DNA of 64,000 nt from Oegoconia quadripuncta (GCA_949316235.1 OX438741.1:11967124-12031123); one strand, 5' to 3'; numbered from the stretch's first letter, positions 40,905 through 52,130 are shown. A program made the numbers and translations. The notes: generated by a model from the letters alone, not told the origin.

Positions 40905-42590
40905 ACGTCCAAATGTTCAGCAGTGGACGTTCTCTGATAATACATAATAATGTGATATAAAACTTTTAAAGTACAACATGTAACTAAAATATACTTGACA
41001 TTTCAATACTTTTCTAAGAGCGCGGTTTTAATAATAAACCTTTTTAATCAGGTACTACTTGCAACAAAACTTATAGATTTGTTTTTTTTTTTCGAGAATA
41101 AATTTCACATCACTACTGTAATATGTCAAAACGGCCATCATAGCGTGCCGCAACTTTACTAGTAAACAAACTAATTGTTAATTCTCATTAATGGGAAATT
41201 CTATTATTTGTCGCCCGATCCACCATTATAATAATTCTTCTCCTCGTTTACGACAGCCACGGGAAGCAATTCTTCACACGGCCAAAGTACTTACCTTACT
41301 TAGGTTAGGAACTCATATGTCAAATTTCCATAACTATATGCTGTCGCTTCACTCTGACGACTCGGAACTGGGAAGTAATCCTCATAACCAGCCCGGCTAT
41401 TCAAGACACTGGAAAAACATGTTTGGCGTCAGAATTAGACGACATCCTTGTCAAATGGACTCCTGACATTTTTATATTTATCTTGTGTCGCTAATAAAAT
41501 ATGCGCGGAACGCAAAACAGAGACATATTTTACCATTTACAGACAAACAATTTTTTGTTATGATGACATTTTAAAAATTCTCGAGAACTCTATTAAGATT
41601 GTGATCCAGGCACTGGTTTGTGTGTTTTTATTATGGCATGAATGGAGCAATAAATAACTGGTTTTATCGAGTTTTACCAACATTCCCGTGCGAACTTTGC
41701 CAGCGTATGTGTCGTTAAGGTCGGCAACACCGCCTTTGTTAGACTGTGTCCACATGAGGCGACTTACGCGCGACTCGATTTGTTGTGTCCAGAAGCATCT
41801 TTCGCGCGACCAGTGGAGGAGGTACAGTCGCAGTTATTTTACTAAATTTTCGGCCAGAAATACCTTCTGTTACTGCGACTATGGCGTCCTAGTATCTCGG
41901 GTCGGGGATGTTTCGATTCAAGCGCGGCCAGCAAAACGCACGACTGGTATTGGCGCGACGAATGTGGATGGCATTACATATGGACGCCTAGTATAGTCAC
42001 GCTATTCAAATCGCCCTTAAATCTGAACAATAACCCAGCCCGTCCCATAGCTCTACCACCTCTCGGTAGTCTCCCAGCTTCGGCCCGTCTTCAGGCTTTC
42101 CCCACGCATACTTTCTTGACAATCTACAAATTACTTACAAATTCTGTTCCATTTTGCTCATTCTCCCGATTGGGTGGCACATTTAGCGTTGACGGTAGTT
42201 GGCACTGGGCTGCTCTCCGTCATTGCTGTGCCTCTTAAATCAGAACTGTAGTAAACAGTAATGGTATAGAGTCGGTGCTAATGGAGTCGGGTAAAATATG
42301 AAATTAGTCGCTGAAGTGGCAGTAGGGGGGCCACATTTGTCACAGAACCGATGTATCGAGTAGCAGGAAAGTGCCTGGGACTTCTGCAGGAAAGCGGCGG
42401 ACCACGCATAGTAGCTTCGAAGGTCCATGTTGGATTTGTCATGATGTCCCTGGAGTATCATAGGATATAAGACCTAGGTACCTACAAATCTAACTACACC
42501 TAATATGGCAAAATCGGCTTAGGCTTTTAGGCTGTACACTTTAACATTATACAGACGCGTTGAAAACATTCTTTGTTATTTTTTTTCCGG
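40905..42590. other. intronic stretch, no recognised gene
   Basis: Short open frames only. The part 41740-41960 is GC-richer with several TTACGCGCGAC/TCGCGCGACC-type blocks and may be a decayed DNA transposon, but no clear termini were found. Confidence 0.4.
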
Positions 42591-42596
42591 ACACTT

Positions 42597-42775
42597 ACAC
42601 CAATCATCTATGCTATGGATACTAGATAACGGATAAAAATACATAAATATTTATATAAACATCCATGACTCGGGAATAAATGTTCGTACTCATACAAACT
42701 TTTACCCTCGCGGGATTCGAACCCGCAACCGTTGGTTTCGCTGACAGAGTCACTATCCACTACACCAACCGGTCG
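42597..42775 (-). mobile_element. SINE family C
   Basis: On the minus strand: CCGGTTGGTGTAGTGGATAG, GCGGGTTCGAATCCCGCGAG and a body ending ATGATTGGTGTAAGTGTCCG. A ~20-base internal block present at 7001-7212 is missing. Confidence 0.78.
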
Positions 42776-42962
42776 TCATAAATTACACTCTTTTTGGATT
42801 CGCCTTAATTAGGCAGCAATAAAATATTCATCGAAAGTTGACGAGAAAACACTGCATTTGGAAAAACTCTTTTACATAGTACAGCATACAAATGTGACAA
42901 TACCTATATTAGGTAAGATTGGGGGTTTGGAGCGGGATGAAATACCTAATGCTATATGTGAT

Positions 42963-43085
42963 GGAGTAATGATCACGTCTCTCTACTTTCCGCCCTCGTT
43001 TTAACCTCTTGGTACGACACGACATTCACCTTTTCGTGGTAATGACTCCACCGACAAGAGCATAGCTCTTAAATTGAAGAGAGAG
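42963..43085. repeat. 60-bp module in inverted orientation relative to 37160
   Basis: The left flank TGGAGTAATGATCACG and right flank CGTGGTAATGACTCCA are inverted repeats around the 60-base module, which is reversed compared with 37160-37223, while AGAGCATAGCTCTTAAATTG follows in the same orientation at both loci. Confidence 0.65.
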
Positions 43086-43226
43086 ATATGTGATGGAAAA
43101 ATTGGCTGGTATGGATCTATCCTATTTTTTTTATTTTATTTTATTAAACAGCTTGTTACATCGCTTAGAGTAATGAAGCCTTATGTATATTAGTTATTAG
43201 CCAAATGTACAAACAATTATATGTAA

Positions 43227-43531
43227 ACCGCCTCCGTGGCTCAATGCAAACAACATAGGGTTTACGAATCGGAGGTCGCGGGTTCGATCCCCAGCGGGGT
43301 ACATGTTTAGTACTCTGTTTGGTTGGTGGTATGGCATTTTAAATGTCCGCCTGGCTAACTACCACCATCTTATCTAAATCTGCCGCCAAACAGCATTGTT
43401 GTGTTCCGGTTGTCAGAGATAAGATAGCCAGTTCTCCAAATTATTTGGGTTTCCGGGTCAGTACGCTTCCACCTTCGGCCTCATCTCCACTTAATATCAG
43501 GTGTGATTGAGGTCAAGTGCTTAAAAAAAAA
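43227..43531 (+). mobile_element. SINE family A, near full length
   Basis: Head ACCGCCTCCGTGGCTCAATG, B-box GGTTCGATCCCC, full body with small deletions (AATGTTAATAG missing) and an A9 tail. Confidence 0.83.
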
Positions 43532-43983
43532 CACCGCATGCATCAGATAGATTACATAAAAATTATTAAATTCAAAAACAAGAAAAAAAAATAACTTAGC
43601 GAGAAAAAGTGTACACATTTACCCTAAATAAAATGTAGGTAATAACATTGTTAAAAGGTCAATGCAAAATAGTATTGCCGTGGCATTTAGTCTACGATAA
43701 AAATATGTACAGAGCCCTACCTAGTGCTAAATAAATTATGACAGGTGTTCGAACCGCGCCCGGTGACATCATTAGTGTCACTACCTTGTCATTGTGAATT
43801 GGAGTAGGCATACCTACTATGGTCCATCGGACACAAAGAGTTCTACTTGTCAATGGGAAATTAAAACGGTTTACCTGCCTACTTACAATTTAGGTAAGCA
43901 GGGCGCAACGACAAACATTCAGTAAATAGATCTTCCACATTATTCCTTGTTTTAAATCAATTAGAAAATATTGGGTTTATATA

Positions 43984-44378
43984 TTAGGTCTTTACCCATG
44001 AAATTGGAGTTTTTTTTCTTCTGCGATTTTCAAAGCTATATCCAAATTTGTTTTTTATTTGGAAAATGGAATATTATTTCACGGTTTCACATGAAATATT
44101 TTTTATTTCTGGGCTTAATCACATAATAAAAAACATTTGAACAGAGCTCTTTTCATGTGCTTCCCATAATCATTTCTTAGATTCGCTGAAACTTTTATAA
44201 AGCGGTTACTTTTAAAAATTAACGCTGCCTATACTTAACTTAATGTTATCCCATAATACACACAAAGTTTAGAATTTGGATTTGCCGTTCCCAAAAAAAA
44301 TCAAAAATGTTTGTATGGAGAAAACAGTCTTAATGAAATTCTTCATACAAAACGCCAATTTCATAGGTAAGGACCTAA
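43984..44378. mobile_element. mariner-type MITE (TTAGGTCTTTACC family)
   Basis: Ends TTAGGTCTTTACCCATGAAATTGG and CCAATTTCATAGGTAAGGACCTAA are inverted, with TA at 43982-43983 and 44379-44380. Same family as 17814-18234 with a ~25-base deletion near the left end. It abuts the next MITE. Confidence 0.82.
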
Positions 44379-44382
44379 TATA

Positions 44383-45210
44383 CAGTGTGGAAAGATAAGT
44401 CGGGCCCTGGAGGGAAACTACCTTAAATCCTTAAGCTGGCTTATTTTACTTAAAGGAAACATTCCTTTATTTTTAAAAAGAAACAAAACTGCATTCAAAG
44501 ATTTTCTAAAACTCGCTAGCCTCGCCCGGGACTCGAACCAACTAAAATTAAAAAAAAAAACACTCCCTATTTTATTATACTAATCGATAGTATTATTATT
44601 CAGGATAAAATTTCTCTAACAAACATTTGGTCTTAAAAATAAAAATGATCGTTAAATCTAACATTAACGTTATTTTACTATCAATTTGTTACACTTAAAT
44701 TATTTAACTGATATATTGTTCGAAATGAGCCCGCTCGTTCTGGCTACACAAAATTAGTCGCCGTTGAAATTCATTTCTTGTAGCCTTCAGCAAAGTGTTG
44801 TGGTGTATGCCCTTAATAACATTTTCTACCGCAACCCTTAGCGATAAATAAGCAAGCGTGTACTTCATACGAAGTCTTTGAATGTTGGAGAGATAAGAGA
44901 AATGTTACGTATCTTTTACTTGTTGAAAGTGAACAGTAAGTACTAGATGTTCACTTTCCAGAGTAAGACCAAATTAGGGAAATTTTATCCTGAATAATAA
45001 TACTATCGATTAGTATAATAAAATAGGGAGTGTTTGTTTTTTTAATTTTAGTTGGTTCTAGTCCCGGGTGAGGCAACCGAGTTTTACAAAATCTTTGAAT
45101 GCAGTTTTGTTTCTTTTTAAAAATAAAGGAATGTCTCCTTTAAGTAAAATGAGCCAGCTTAAGGATTTAAGGCAGTTTCCCTCCAGGGCCCGACTTATCT
45201 TTCCACACTG
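44383..45210. mobile_element. mariner-like non-autonomous element with ~230-bp inverted repeats
   Basis: The left arm starts CAGTGTGGAAAGATAAGTCG; the right arm ends in its reverse complement, CGACTTATCTTTCCACACTG, and homology extends ~230 bases inward. TA lies at 44381-44382 and 45211-45212. The centre keeps a fragment of a transposase C-terminus on the minus strand (44704-44841), linking it to the larger relative at 57416-58555. Confidence 0.83.
44704..44841 (-). pseudogene. mariner-like transposase C-terminal fragment
   Basis: Minus-strand frame of ~45 codons ending in a stop: LRVAVENVIKGIHHNTLLKA, TRNEFQRRL and HFEQYIS. It aligns with LRVEIENVIRSIHHNTLRKA...HFEQL of the 57416-58555 element and fits the end of IS630/Tc1/mariner transposases (..TLR....F..R...C....G.HFEHLL). 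The catalytic domain has been deleted. Confidence 0.72.
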
Positions 45211-45545
45211 TATATTTTTTTCATTTTATATCAGTTTTCTTTGAGATGTAAAATTCATTTTAAATACTTACGTATTCAAGTCCCATCTATAATAGCCCGC
45301 AAAAGTTCACTAGCCCTGATCGGATCAGTTGCTCCGGCAATTATGATCCGACAGCGATAGGGCTATCGGATAGCGCGCCAATTAGCTCCAACCACTGGCT
45401 TAGTCTAATTACATCTCGTTATTGGCTTGTTCATCTACTACGATTTATGTTATCCTGGTAAGTATTGGCTTTCAAATATACAAATAGTAGAGAGTAACTT
45501 TTTAATGTGTGGCCCGTCTGATGCAAACAGACAAACAAAATATTC

Positions 45546-46435
45546 TTTTCAACACACTTGCTCGTAAGGTTGTTCTTATTACACCGCCTTTAGGCTCATA
45601 ATCTATGATATTAAACACGCGTGCTTTTTCATTATATTACAGCACAAGTGCTATAATAACAACCTGACTAAGTTAAACATGTCTCTCATTGCAAGTTAGG
45701 TGTATGAAGACAAAGCCTTTCGTATTTAGTCGGGTATTAATTTTTTTTTTCGGTTTTCATGTGGCAAAATGTATTCTACATAATGAAGGAAACAGAAAAT
45801 GCTTTTTCTAAATTGTGATGTTAAATGAATATTGAAATTTACTGATATACCTAGCCTTAATTCACTTAAATAAGTTACAAAAACAAACTACTACTTTTTT
45901 TCACTTTTAATATTGTCTGTTGGTCGATGTAGTTCGCGCCATTTTCCATGCGCGCGCATAGATATCGCGCGCCAAGAAAAAAAATGCAACGTTTTTCGTA
46001 AATATTTGTTGGTTACGACGAAGTTTTAGTTACTTTGAGCTAGAATATTATCGAAAATGTTTACTTCAAGTGAAGAAAATGAACCTAACCAAAATTTGAC
46101 GCCGCCGGATATACTTAACGAGGCAAGAAATGCGAGTGATAGCCTTTTACCATCAAAATCAAGTGAGAAGTACTTAGCGGCATATGAAACTTTTGTACAA
46201 TGGAAAAGCAGCAAGAACGCACACTCTTTCTCCGAAAATATTAGTTCATCGCCAACTTTCACCCAAGATACTGAAATAATTAATAATACCAATACTATAA
46301 CACAAACTGTTCAAATACCAACAAAAACTGTTAATTACCGTTTTGAAAATTGTACTTTTACTAATTGTTTTAATAATTAAAATTGTGTTAATACCTACAT
46401 GAGTTTAGTTTTTTTCCTCTCAAGTGTGTTGAAAA
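45546..46435 (+). mobile_element. internally deleted recombinase-type element (tentative)
   Basis: TTTTCAACACACTTG (45546-45560) is inverted exactly as CAAGTGTGTTGAAAA (46421-46435). Between them lies a 107-codon ORF whose N-terminal half resembles a family of animal tyrosine-recombinase-like (Crypton-type) proteins. True element ends may lie further out; a strong inverted motif GTGTGC(C)TGATCATTAC/GTAATGATCA...GCACAC lies just right, at 46449-46527. Confidence 0.45.
46057..46380 (+). CDS. recombinase-like N-terminus joined to family C-terminus
   Basis: The ORF starts MFTSSEENEPNQNLTPPDIL, contains LPSKSSEKYLAAYETFVQWK and SFSEN, and ends with an N-rich tail (VNYRFENCTFTNCF). LPSKSxxKYxxxYxxFxxWxxxxxxxSFSEN is a signature I associate with N-termini of Crypton/KIAA1958-like tyrosine recombinases in insects; the Asn/Cys-rich end resembles the C-termini of the same proteins. 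The ~250-residue catalytic core expected between SEN and the tail is absent, so this would be a clean in-frame internal deletion. The leader at 45960-46056 has no obvious intron. Alternative: an unrelated short protein. Confidence 0.4.
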   Translation: MFTSSEENEPNQNLTPPDILNEARNASDSLLPSKSSEKYLAAYETFVQWKSSKNAHSFSENISSSPTFTQDTEIINNTNTITQTVQIPTKTVNYRFENCTFTNCFNN

Positions 46436-47084
46436 ACGTCGTATGAAACGCGTGTGCCTGATCATTACCAACTCGGCTATCTTATTGCGCGCTCGCTATC
46501 GCCTCGTATGTAATGATCACCATAGCACACTTGTATCATAATGTACTATTATTGCACAATATAGCGCGGCCTACGTCACCACCGTGCAACAAAAACGCGA
46601 CGACGCCGAATGAGTCTGTTTCCGTACGATCGAAGCGGCCCATTCGTCGTCCCGCGCGTTACATTTAGCAATGTCGTATACACTTTGTCTTATAATACCG
46701 ATTTTCATGATTTATCTGTTATCTCCTTGTAATTCTCCTCGTATTAAACAATAGCCGAGTGAAAGAGTTGATTTTTTTTATTCAAGGAAAACATCTAACC
46801 GCTATAACAATAGTAATAATAATAAATAACTAACAAGAACGAATTATTGCAGTTAGTAAATTAGACTTAAAAAACTAAGTGCTATCACATCACCCCAATT
46901 TAGAGCCTAATGAAGAATGCATTCCTGGAGAACTTCTTCTATTTCTAGGTTAAGCAGCAATGGTGGCTGAATTAAGCTCTGAAAGGATAGTGTAATGGCC
47001 TTATTAAGAATTATTTTGAGTGGGAAATAGTGGGAATTGCATTGCGTTGATGCACAAGGATGACATGTTATACCAAAGGACGAT

Positions 47085-47330
47085 TTTTTTTAATGCACAA
47101 CGGGTTAGCACTTGACTTTCAATCTCACCTGATGTTAAGTGAAGATGAGGCCGAAGGTGGTAGCATACTGACCCGGAAACCCCATCTCATTTGGGAGATT
47201 CTGGCTATCTTATCTCTGACAACGGGAACACAACAATGCTGTTAACATTGCTGTTTAGCGGCAGATTCAGATAAGATGGTGGTAGCTAGCCTGGCGGATA
47301 TTTAATATGCCCTAGCACCAACCAAAATTA
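47085..47330 (-). mobile_element. SINE family A, head missing
   Basis: T-run, GCACAACGGGTTAGCACTTGAC, CCTGATGTTAAGTGAAGATGAGG, GACCCGGAAACCCC, GATTCAGATAAGATGGTGGTAG and CACCAACCAAA in reverse order relative to 61499-61833. The tRNA-like head is lost. Confidence 0.78.
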
Positions 47331-47569
47331 TATCACCATTAAACCGAATAGGTATATTTGCATATAGCAAGTGTAACAACTAGTAGGAATCACTCTTGGC
47401 CGACTCCTTACAAGCTTTTATTTACCTTACTTCGTATGTATATAAAATGTAACTATATCCGTTCGAAGTTTGGAAGTCAAAGAGCAGAAATTTTGCATAC
47501 TCGTTCTGTTTTTTTTTTATGGTTAACTGGATCTGTTCTGATAACCATACATTTATATGATAGATAGGA

Positions 47570-47695
47570 ACTGATGCTGCAGCCATATCCATAAGGCATA
47601 TCTTCAAATTTTGCATACACGGTGATATGTTCAACATGATTTTCGCGATGACCTCTGCAGCCAGTATTGTCTCCCCAAGAGGGATCTCAAAGGTT
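47570..47695 (-). repeat. repeat sharing the hairpin arm of 35695
   Basis: GCAGCCAGTATTGTCTCCCC followed by AAGAGGGATCTC matches the 35695-35740 hairpin arm. In minus translation both loci give EIPLG(E/G)TILAA followed by similar residues, hinting that the repeat once encoded protein. Family unknown. Confidence 0.45.
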
Positions 47696-47742
47696 AACAA
47701 CAACAAAATTTTAAATACACGGTTAGATTAAAATAATATGAC

Positions 47743-48160
47743 ATGATGGAGTATTATAAGCTTCTTTTTAGAAGTTTTATTCTTCTTTGTCGCATATTTC
47801 ATGGGGAGTGTTCTGAAGAACTGTTCGAGCTAATACCCGCTGCTCAATTTAACCGATACACTTCTCGCCGAATATTAAATTTCCATCCACATCACCTGGA
47901 TGAGTGGAAGTCTACCACTGTACGTTTCTCAAGAAACTTCTTACCACGTACGACCACCCTGTGGAACGGACTTCCGGCAGCGGTATTCCCGAACGAGTAC
48001 GACATTGGAACCTTCAAGAAACGAGCCTACACCTTCCTCAAAGGCCGGCAACGCATCTGTGACCCTTTTGGTGTTGCGGGTGTCCATGGGCGGCGGTGAT
48101 TGCTTTCCATCAGGTGACCTGCATGCTCGTTTGCCGCCCTCTCATATATAAAAAAAAATC
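47743..48160 (+). pseudogene. LINE ORF2 C-terminus with 3' UTR and A-tail
   Basis: The frame contains [60 protein letters not shown] and GRQR, then the 3' region GTTGCGGGTGTCCATGGGCGG, CATCAGGTGACCTGCATGC, TCGTTTGCCGCCCTCTCATAT and an A-run. This is a common lepidopteran Jockey/CR1-type LINE C-terminus and identifies the tail fragments at 19849, 28968 and 58796. Confidence 0.85.
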
Positions 48161-49261
48161 GAATAGAAATTAACATCAACAACATGAAATTAAGGGTTAA
48201 ACCAGCATCATGTTTGTTTGTTTGTAAAGGCTTTATTGCACAAAATAAAATAAATACACAACAAATTTACTAAAAACTATGCACAAGGCGGACTTATCCC
48301 ACAGCGGGATTTCTTCCAGTCTAACATGGTCGTCGTTAAGGAACAGAACAGAAATTCGGCAGAGACGGAGCCTAGGACCTGGGTAAGGACATGATAAAGC
48401 CCGCGATAAAATAATTCCACGCGAGTGAACCACTAGCGGGAAACTAGTTGCATTACTAGTTGCAAGTGTATAAGTAGATTTTAATATTTGCACGTCTGCA
48501 AGCAGACTGGATACACCGAACTCTAATTGTATTAAGAACTTATATAACTGTATTCATGCAAATTAATTATTGATTGATTGATAATAATATGAACGTCATA
48601 TGAAATATTGTTTATTGGGACACTATTTTACAGTTATTTAACATAATTTTTAGTTGAGCACAATCTCACTTGATGGTAATAGACTTGTAGCCGAAGACGA
48701 AACGCGATCCCAGATAAGTTGATCTTTTCAGGCGAATTTCCTAACTTGGCACCGACTTACGACGCATGGTATTCTGCGAATCGTGCTTGTTGAAGATTAG
48801 ATCAAAACGGGTTGACAAAAATATACACACTATGTTTATCGTATAAGCACGAACCAACGGTCCATGACATCTGCGCGCATCTCCTGGAATCGCAGCTTTG
48901 GTGCGGTGTTAGATTTCACTCACAGCTATATTCCAAGAGGTGTTAATCATATTAATGTTACTTTAATATATTTCATGAATTCCTTTAACAGCGGAAGTTA
49001 ATTCTAGCCGCAAAGAGTGGTGCTATAGTTTGTAATCTATATCGAGTCTGTGGTTTTGTAGAGATTTGAAAACGGTATTGATTTTCGACAGCTAGTACTT
49101 TGAGCGTCTGATGATGACCAGGAAAGTTGTCTCTGAAACTTAGCAACACATTCAAGCTCTAGTGTTTGAGGGTCCTGAGGAATCCGGAAACTTCGCTTTC
49201 ACAAGACATTATTTAACAGAGTCTTTACAATTTTTTTAGCCTATTTGTATTGCTGTACTGT
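48161..49261. other. intronic stretch with short LINE tail fragments
   Basis: 48215-48255 holds TTTGTAAAGGCTTTATTGCACAA, a reversed LINE-type polyadenylation region. 48640-48740 holds GCACAATCTCACTTGATGG and GTAGCCGAAGACGAA, a diverged minus-strand tail of the NLGIFKSRVNRHLL LINE. The rest is unassigned. Confidence 0.45.
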
Positions 49262-49345
49262 TGCGGCACTGAAATAGAATCAACCTGTCTCTTCCCGTGG
49301 GTGTCATAAAAGGCGACTATGGGACTTTGTACCAAAAAAACATCT
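49262..49345 (+). repeat. CTCTTCCCGTGGGTGTC repeat
   Basis: CAACCTGTCTCTTCCCGTGGGTGTCATAAAAGGCGACTATGGGACTTTG is a phrase I know as part of a widespread lepidopteran LINE. Only a short block is preserved. Confidence 0.45.
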
Positions 49346-49477
49346 ATAAATTTGCACGGTTCAACGGCGATGGACTCGCTCCCCTGTCCCGTGTGCATCT
49401 GTATATTTCGTAAGGTGAACCGTGGATATTCTTTAAATCATTGAGCTCTTAATGTTTGGAACACCCATATACTATTG

Positions 49478-49555
49478 TTTGGGATATCTCTGACCACCCT
49501 ATTTGGGATATCTCTGACCACCCCATTTGGGATATCTCTGATCATCCCATTTGGG
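49478..49555. repeat. 24-bp tandem repeat, three copies plus start of a fourth
   Basis: Units TTTGGGATATCTCTGACCAC + CC(T/C)A at 49478-49501, 49502-49525 and 49526-49549 (the third has GATCATCC), then TTTGGG. Two copies differ by one base; the array is young and likely polymorphic. Confidence 0.9.
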
Positions 49556-50099
49556 TTATGCATGTGTTTTTATTTCTTATTATTAGGTACCTAACACAAA
49601 AATAGATGCCAAACCACGTACCATAAAGTACATTTCACCGATCAGGGTCTGAACCCAAAAAAACTACGCCAAGTTACAAACAAAACAAATTCTCAATTCC
49701 ATATTCCATTCTCAAGCAAGGCCCATAATTCTTCACAATGCCAAAGGTATCAGGTGACCCATTGTGAGCTCGGAGCAACTACACAGGTGCTACATTAAAT
49801 TGCCATCACTTGTTCTGGTTTGTTGTTTCTAGCCAGTCATGCATGGTTAATGTAATGAATGTCAGTTGACAGACGTAAATAGATCTTAGAAAGCCGGGCT
49901 TTTCTCGTAGATGTAATAAAAAGATCACTATAGACGTGTCGCTACGTTGTCTAATTATGACAGTCGACAAGAATTTCTAATGCAAATTAGATTCAAAATT
50001 ATGCATTGTTGAGATATTTGTAGCGATACGTTGTGTTGGCAATGTAGGTACTCCTTTAGGTTGATACTCGTAGATAAATCGTTTATTTCAACTCTAGTC

Positions 50100-50205
50100 A
50101 CACACATAGGCATCTACTGAGATCGCATGCTTCATCTTCGGCGACATCGTCACTTCCCATCAGGTGAGATTGTGGTCAAACGCGTATCCAGTTATCCATA
50201 AAAAA
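50100..50205 (+). pseudogene. LINE C-terminus and tail fragment
   Basis: The frame RHLLRSHASSSATSSLPIR ends at a stop, followed by GAGATTGTGGTCAAACGCG, CAGTTATCCAT and an A-run. Same LINE as 53176-53425; strongly 5'-truncated. Confidence 0.75.
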
Positions 50206-50332
50206 AACATACCAAAGTTTGAAAACAATTGAACAAAAAATATTTTATAACATTCTATCAAAATAACATCAGGATACACTAAAGTATGTGTGTGCTACAG
50301 CCGTACAAATGGGTCATAGCTGCTTGTTGGTA

Positions 50333-51410
50333 TTTATGCCGGATGAGTTTTATACCGTAAGGAAAAAATAGGGCATATTAGGTAAGTGAAATAGAAGTTA
50401 TTGGCATAGGTAGTTTTTTTTTTTTCAAAACAGCCGTATACGCCGCGCCGGCCGGAGATTGATATGCGACTGGCGAGATTCGTAGGGTTCCTATCATGCT
50501 TAATTTAGTTTAGAACTCATATTTTCTCCAAGTTTTTTTTATTTATTTAATTTAATGATGTAATTATGTGGAATAGGGTACAAACGCGACCAGCAAATGA
50601 CACAAAGCTTATTACGATATGGTTATAAGCTTTGTGTCATTCATATATGGATATATGGTTTTGATATATATATATATATGTATGTTCTCCTTTTGTACAA
50701 TAAAGTGTATTTGTATTGTATTGTATATATATATATATATAAATCTACCTATGCCAATACCTTCCATTTCAATTAGGTACCTAATATGCCCTATTTCTTC
50801 CTTAAGGTAAAAAAACTCATTATATGAAGTACTCATCTACATCGATTTATGAAATATTTATAATCTTGAAAGAATTTAGGTCAATAAACTTATCATTGTG
50901 TCGTAATATTTTTATAATTATTGAAAAAGTATCGGGAACACATCATTTAATACACCTAGTCATTATTAGTGTTATTCTACCACGTCTTTCACGTCTAATC
51001 AGCCAATCTTTTGCGTCCTTATCTATGGTCTCGCATGAGTTCACTAGCATTGTAGTCGTTAGAGTCGTTGTACTCCACTTGCTCAGTGAAAGTCATGTGA
51101 AGGGTGTAGTGTAGATTTATTGAGATCTAGATCGAATTGCGATGCTCAAGATATATAGTTCATTCAACTGAGCTGGATAGTTGATAATGTTTTATGAGTT
51201 GACAAATTGCATAGTCATTTCGATTTATTTTTTGGAAAATTAAAATTTCATTCAGTCCAAGCTTGAAGTTTCGTTTAGAAATACTGTCTTTCTTCTATAG
51301 TAAGCATAGATCAAGCAAAAAAATCAAACTACCTAAGCCAATAACTTCTAATTCACTTAACTAATATGCCCTATTTTCTCCCTACGGTTAAAAAACTCAT
51401 CCGGTATAAA
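50333..51410. mobile_element. TIR element with a third copy of its end inside
   Basis: The left end (TTTATGCCGGATGAGTTTTA, then AAAATAGGGCATATTAGGTA and GTGAAATAGAAGTTATTGGC) is inverted at 51329-51410. A third copy of the same ~75-base end, in the right-end orientation, lies at 50748-50821. The interior contains TA repeats (50664-50680, 50723-50742) and a 17-bp hairpin (50596-50649). No transposase; it may be two MITEs, one nested or tandem. Confidence 0.6.
50723..50742. repeat. (TA)n microsatellite
   Basis: About ten TA units following TTGTATTGTATTG; a second shorter (TA)n lies at 50664-50680. Confidence 0.8.
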
Positions 51411-51934
51411 TCAATGATAGTAAGTATTCTTATTAGAATGGAATGAATTTATTCATCGACCATGATACAAGTGACTTAACCTACATTATACACGTATACA
51501 TACCATATAAAACAGTAAGTTGGTATGCAAAATTTGTTAAAAATGATAACAAGAGACATGACCCATATCAGGGCAATGAAATAGTCCAGACTAAGCATGT
51601 GCTGTGTAGAAATAAATGACTTCGTTGGATACAGTTTAACCCTTGTTACATAGGCAGGGGAAAAATACAAAGAGGCCTTGCTTGACAGACATAGAGAATA
51701 CACTGGTCTAGCGGTAATGCGGTCTATCTCTTATTATAAAGTTTTTATGCAATACTGTACTGACATACGTACAAATATATTACGTACCTACACATGGAAC
51801 ACCTTAAAATTTATAGATTCCTATACATTAGCGAAAGAATCATCAAAATTGGTCAATATGTGAGGATCAAATACGGCATAATGTAAGTTGTCCGTTTCAA
51901 AATTTGCAAACAATTTTTTTAACTATTTGCTCAT

Positions 51935-52130
51935 ACAATACAAATACACTTTATAGCACAGCAGAAAAGAAAATACAGTTTCAGAAAAGTGGTAAGAATA
52001 GAATGTACAATTTGGCGACGTTATCACTAAAAGCGATCTCTTCCAGGCAACCTTTGGGTATAAAGACAGTACATTTGAAATCGGTAGGTTGTGCGGTATT
52101 AAATAGGGATGCAGATACAAACTACGTCAA
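51935..52130 (-). repeat. LINE 3' UTR fragment, copy 1
   Basis: On the minus strand: CATCCCTATTTAATACCGCAC, GTACTGTCTTTATACCCAAAGG, CGCCAAATTGTACATTC and an end in AAAGTGTATTTGTATTGTATG. A near-identical copy is at 56470-56665 and a tail-only piece at 50695-50720. The ending resembles common lepidopteran LINE polyadenylation regions (ATAAAGTGTATTTGTATTG). Confidence 0.65.

Noticed and set aside
50612..50836. ORFs rich in Ile-Tyr repeats on both strands
   Set aside because: They are translations of (TA)n microsatellites.
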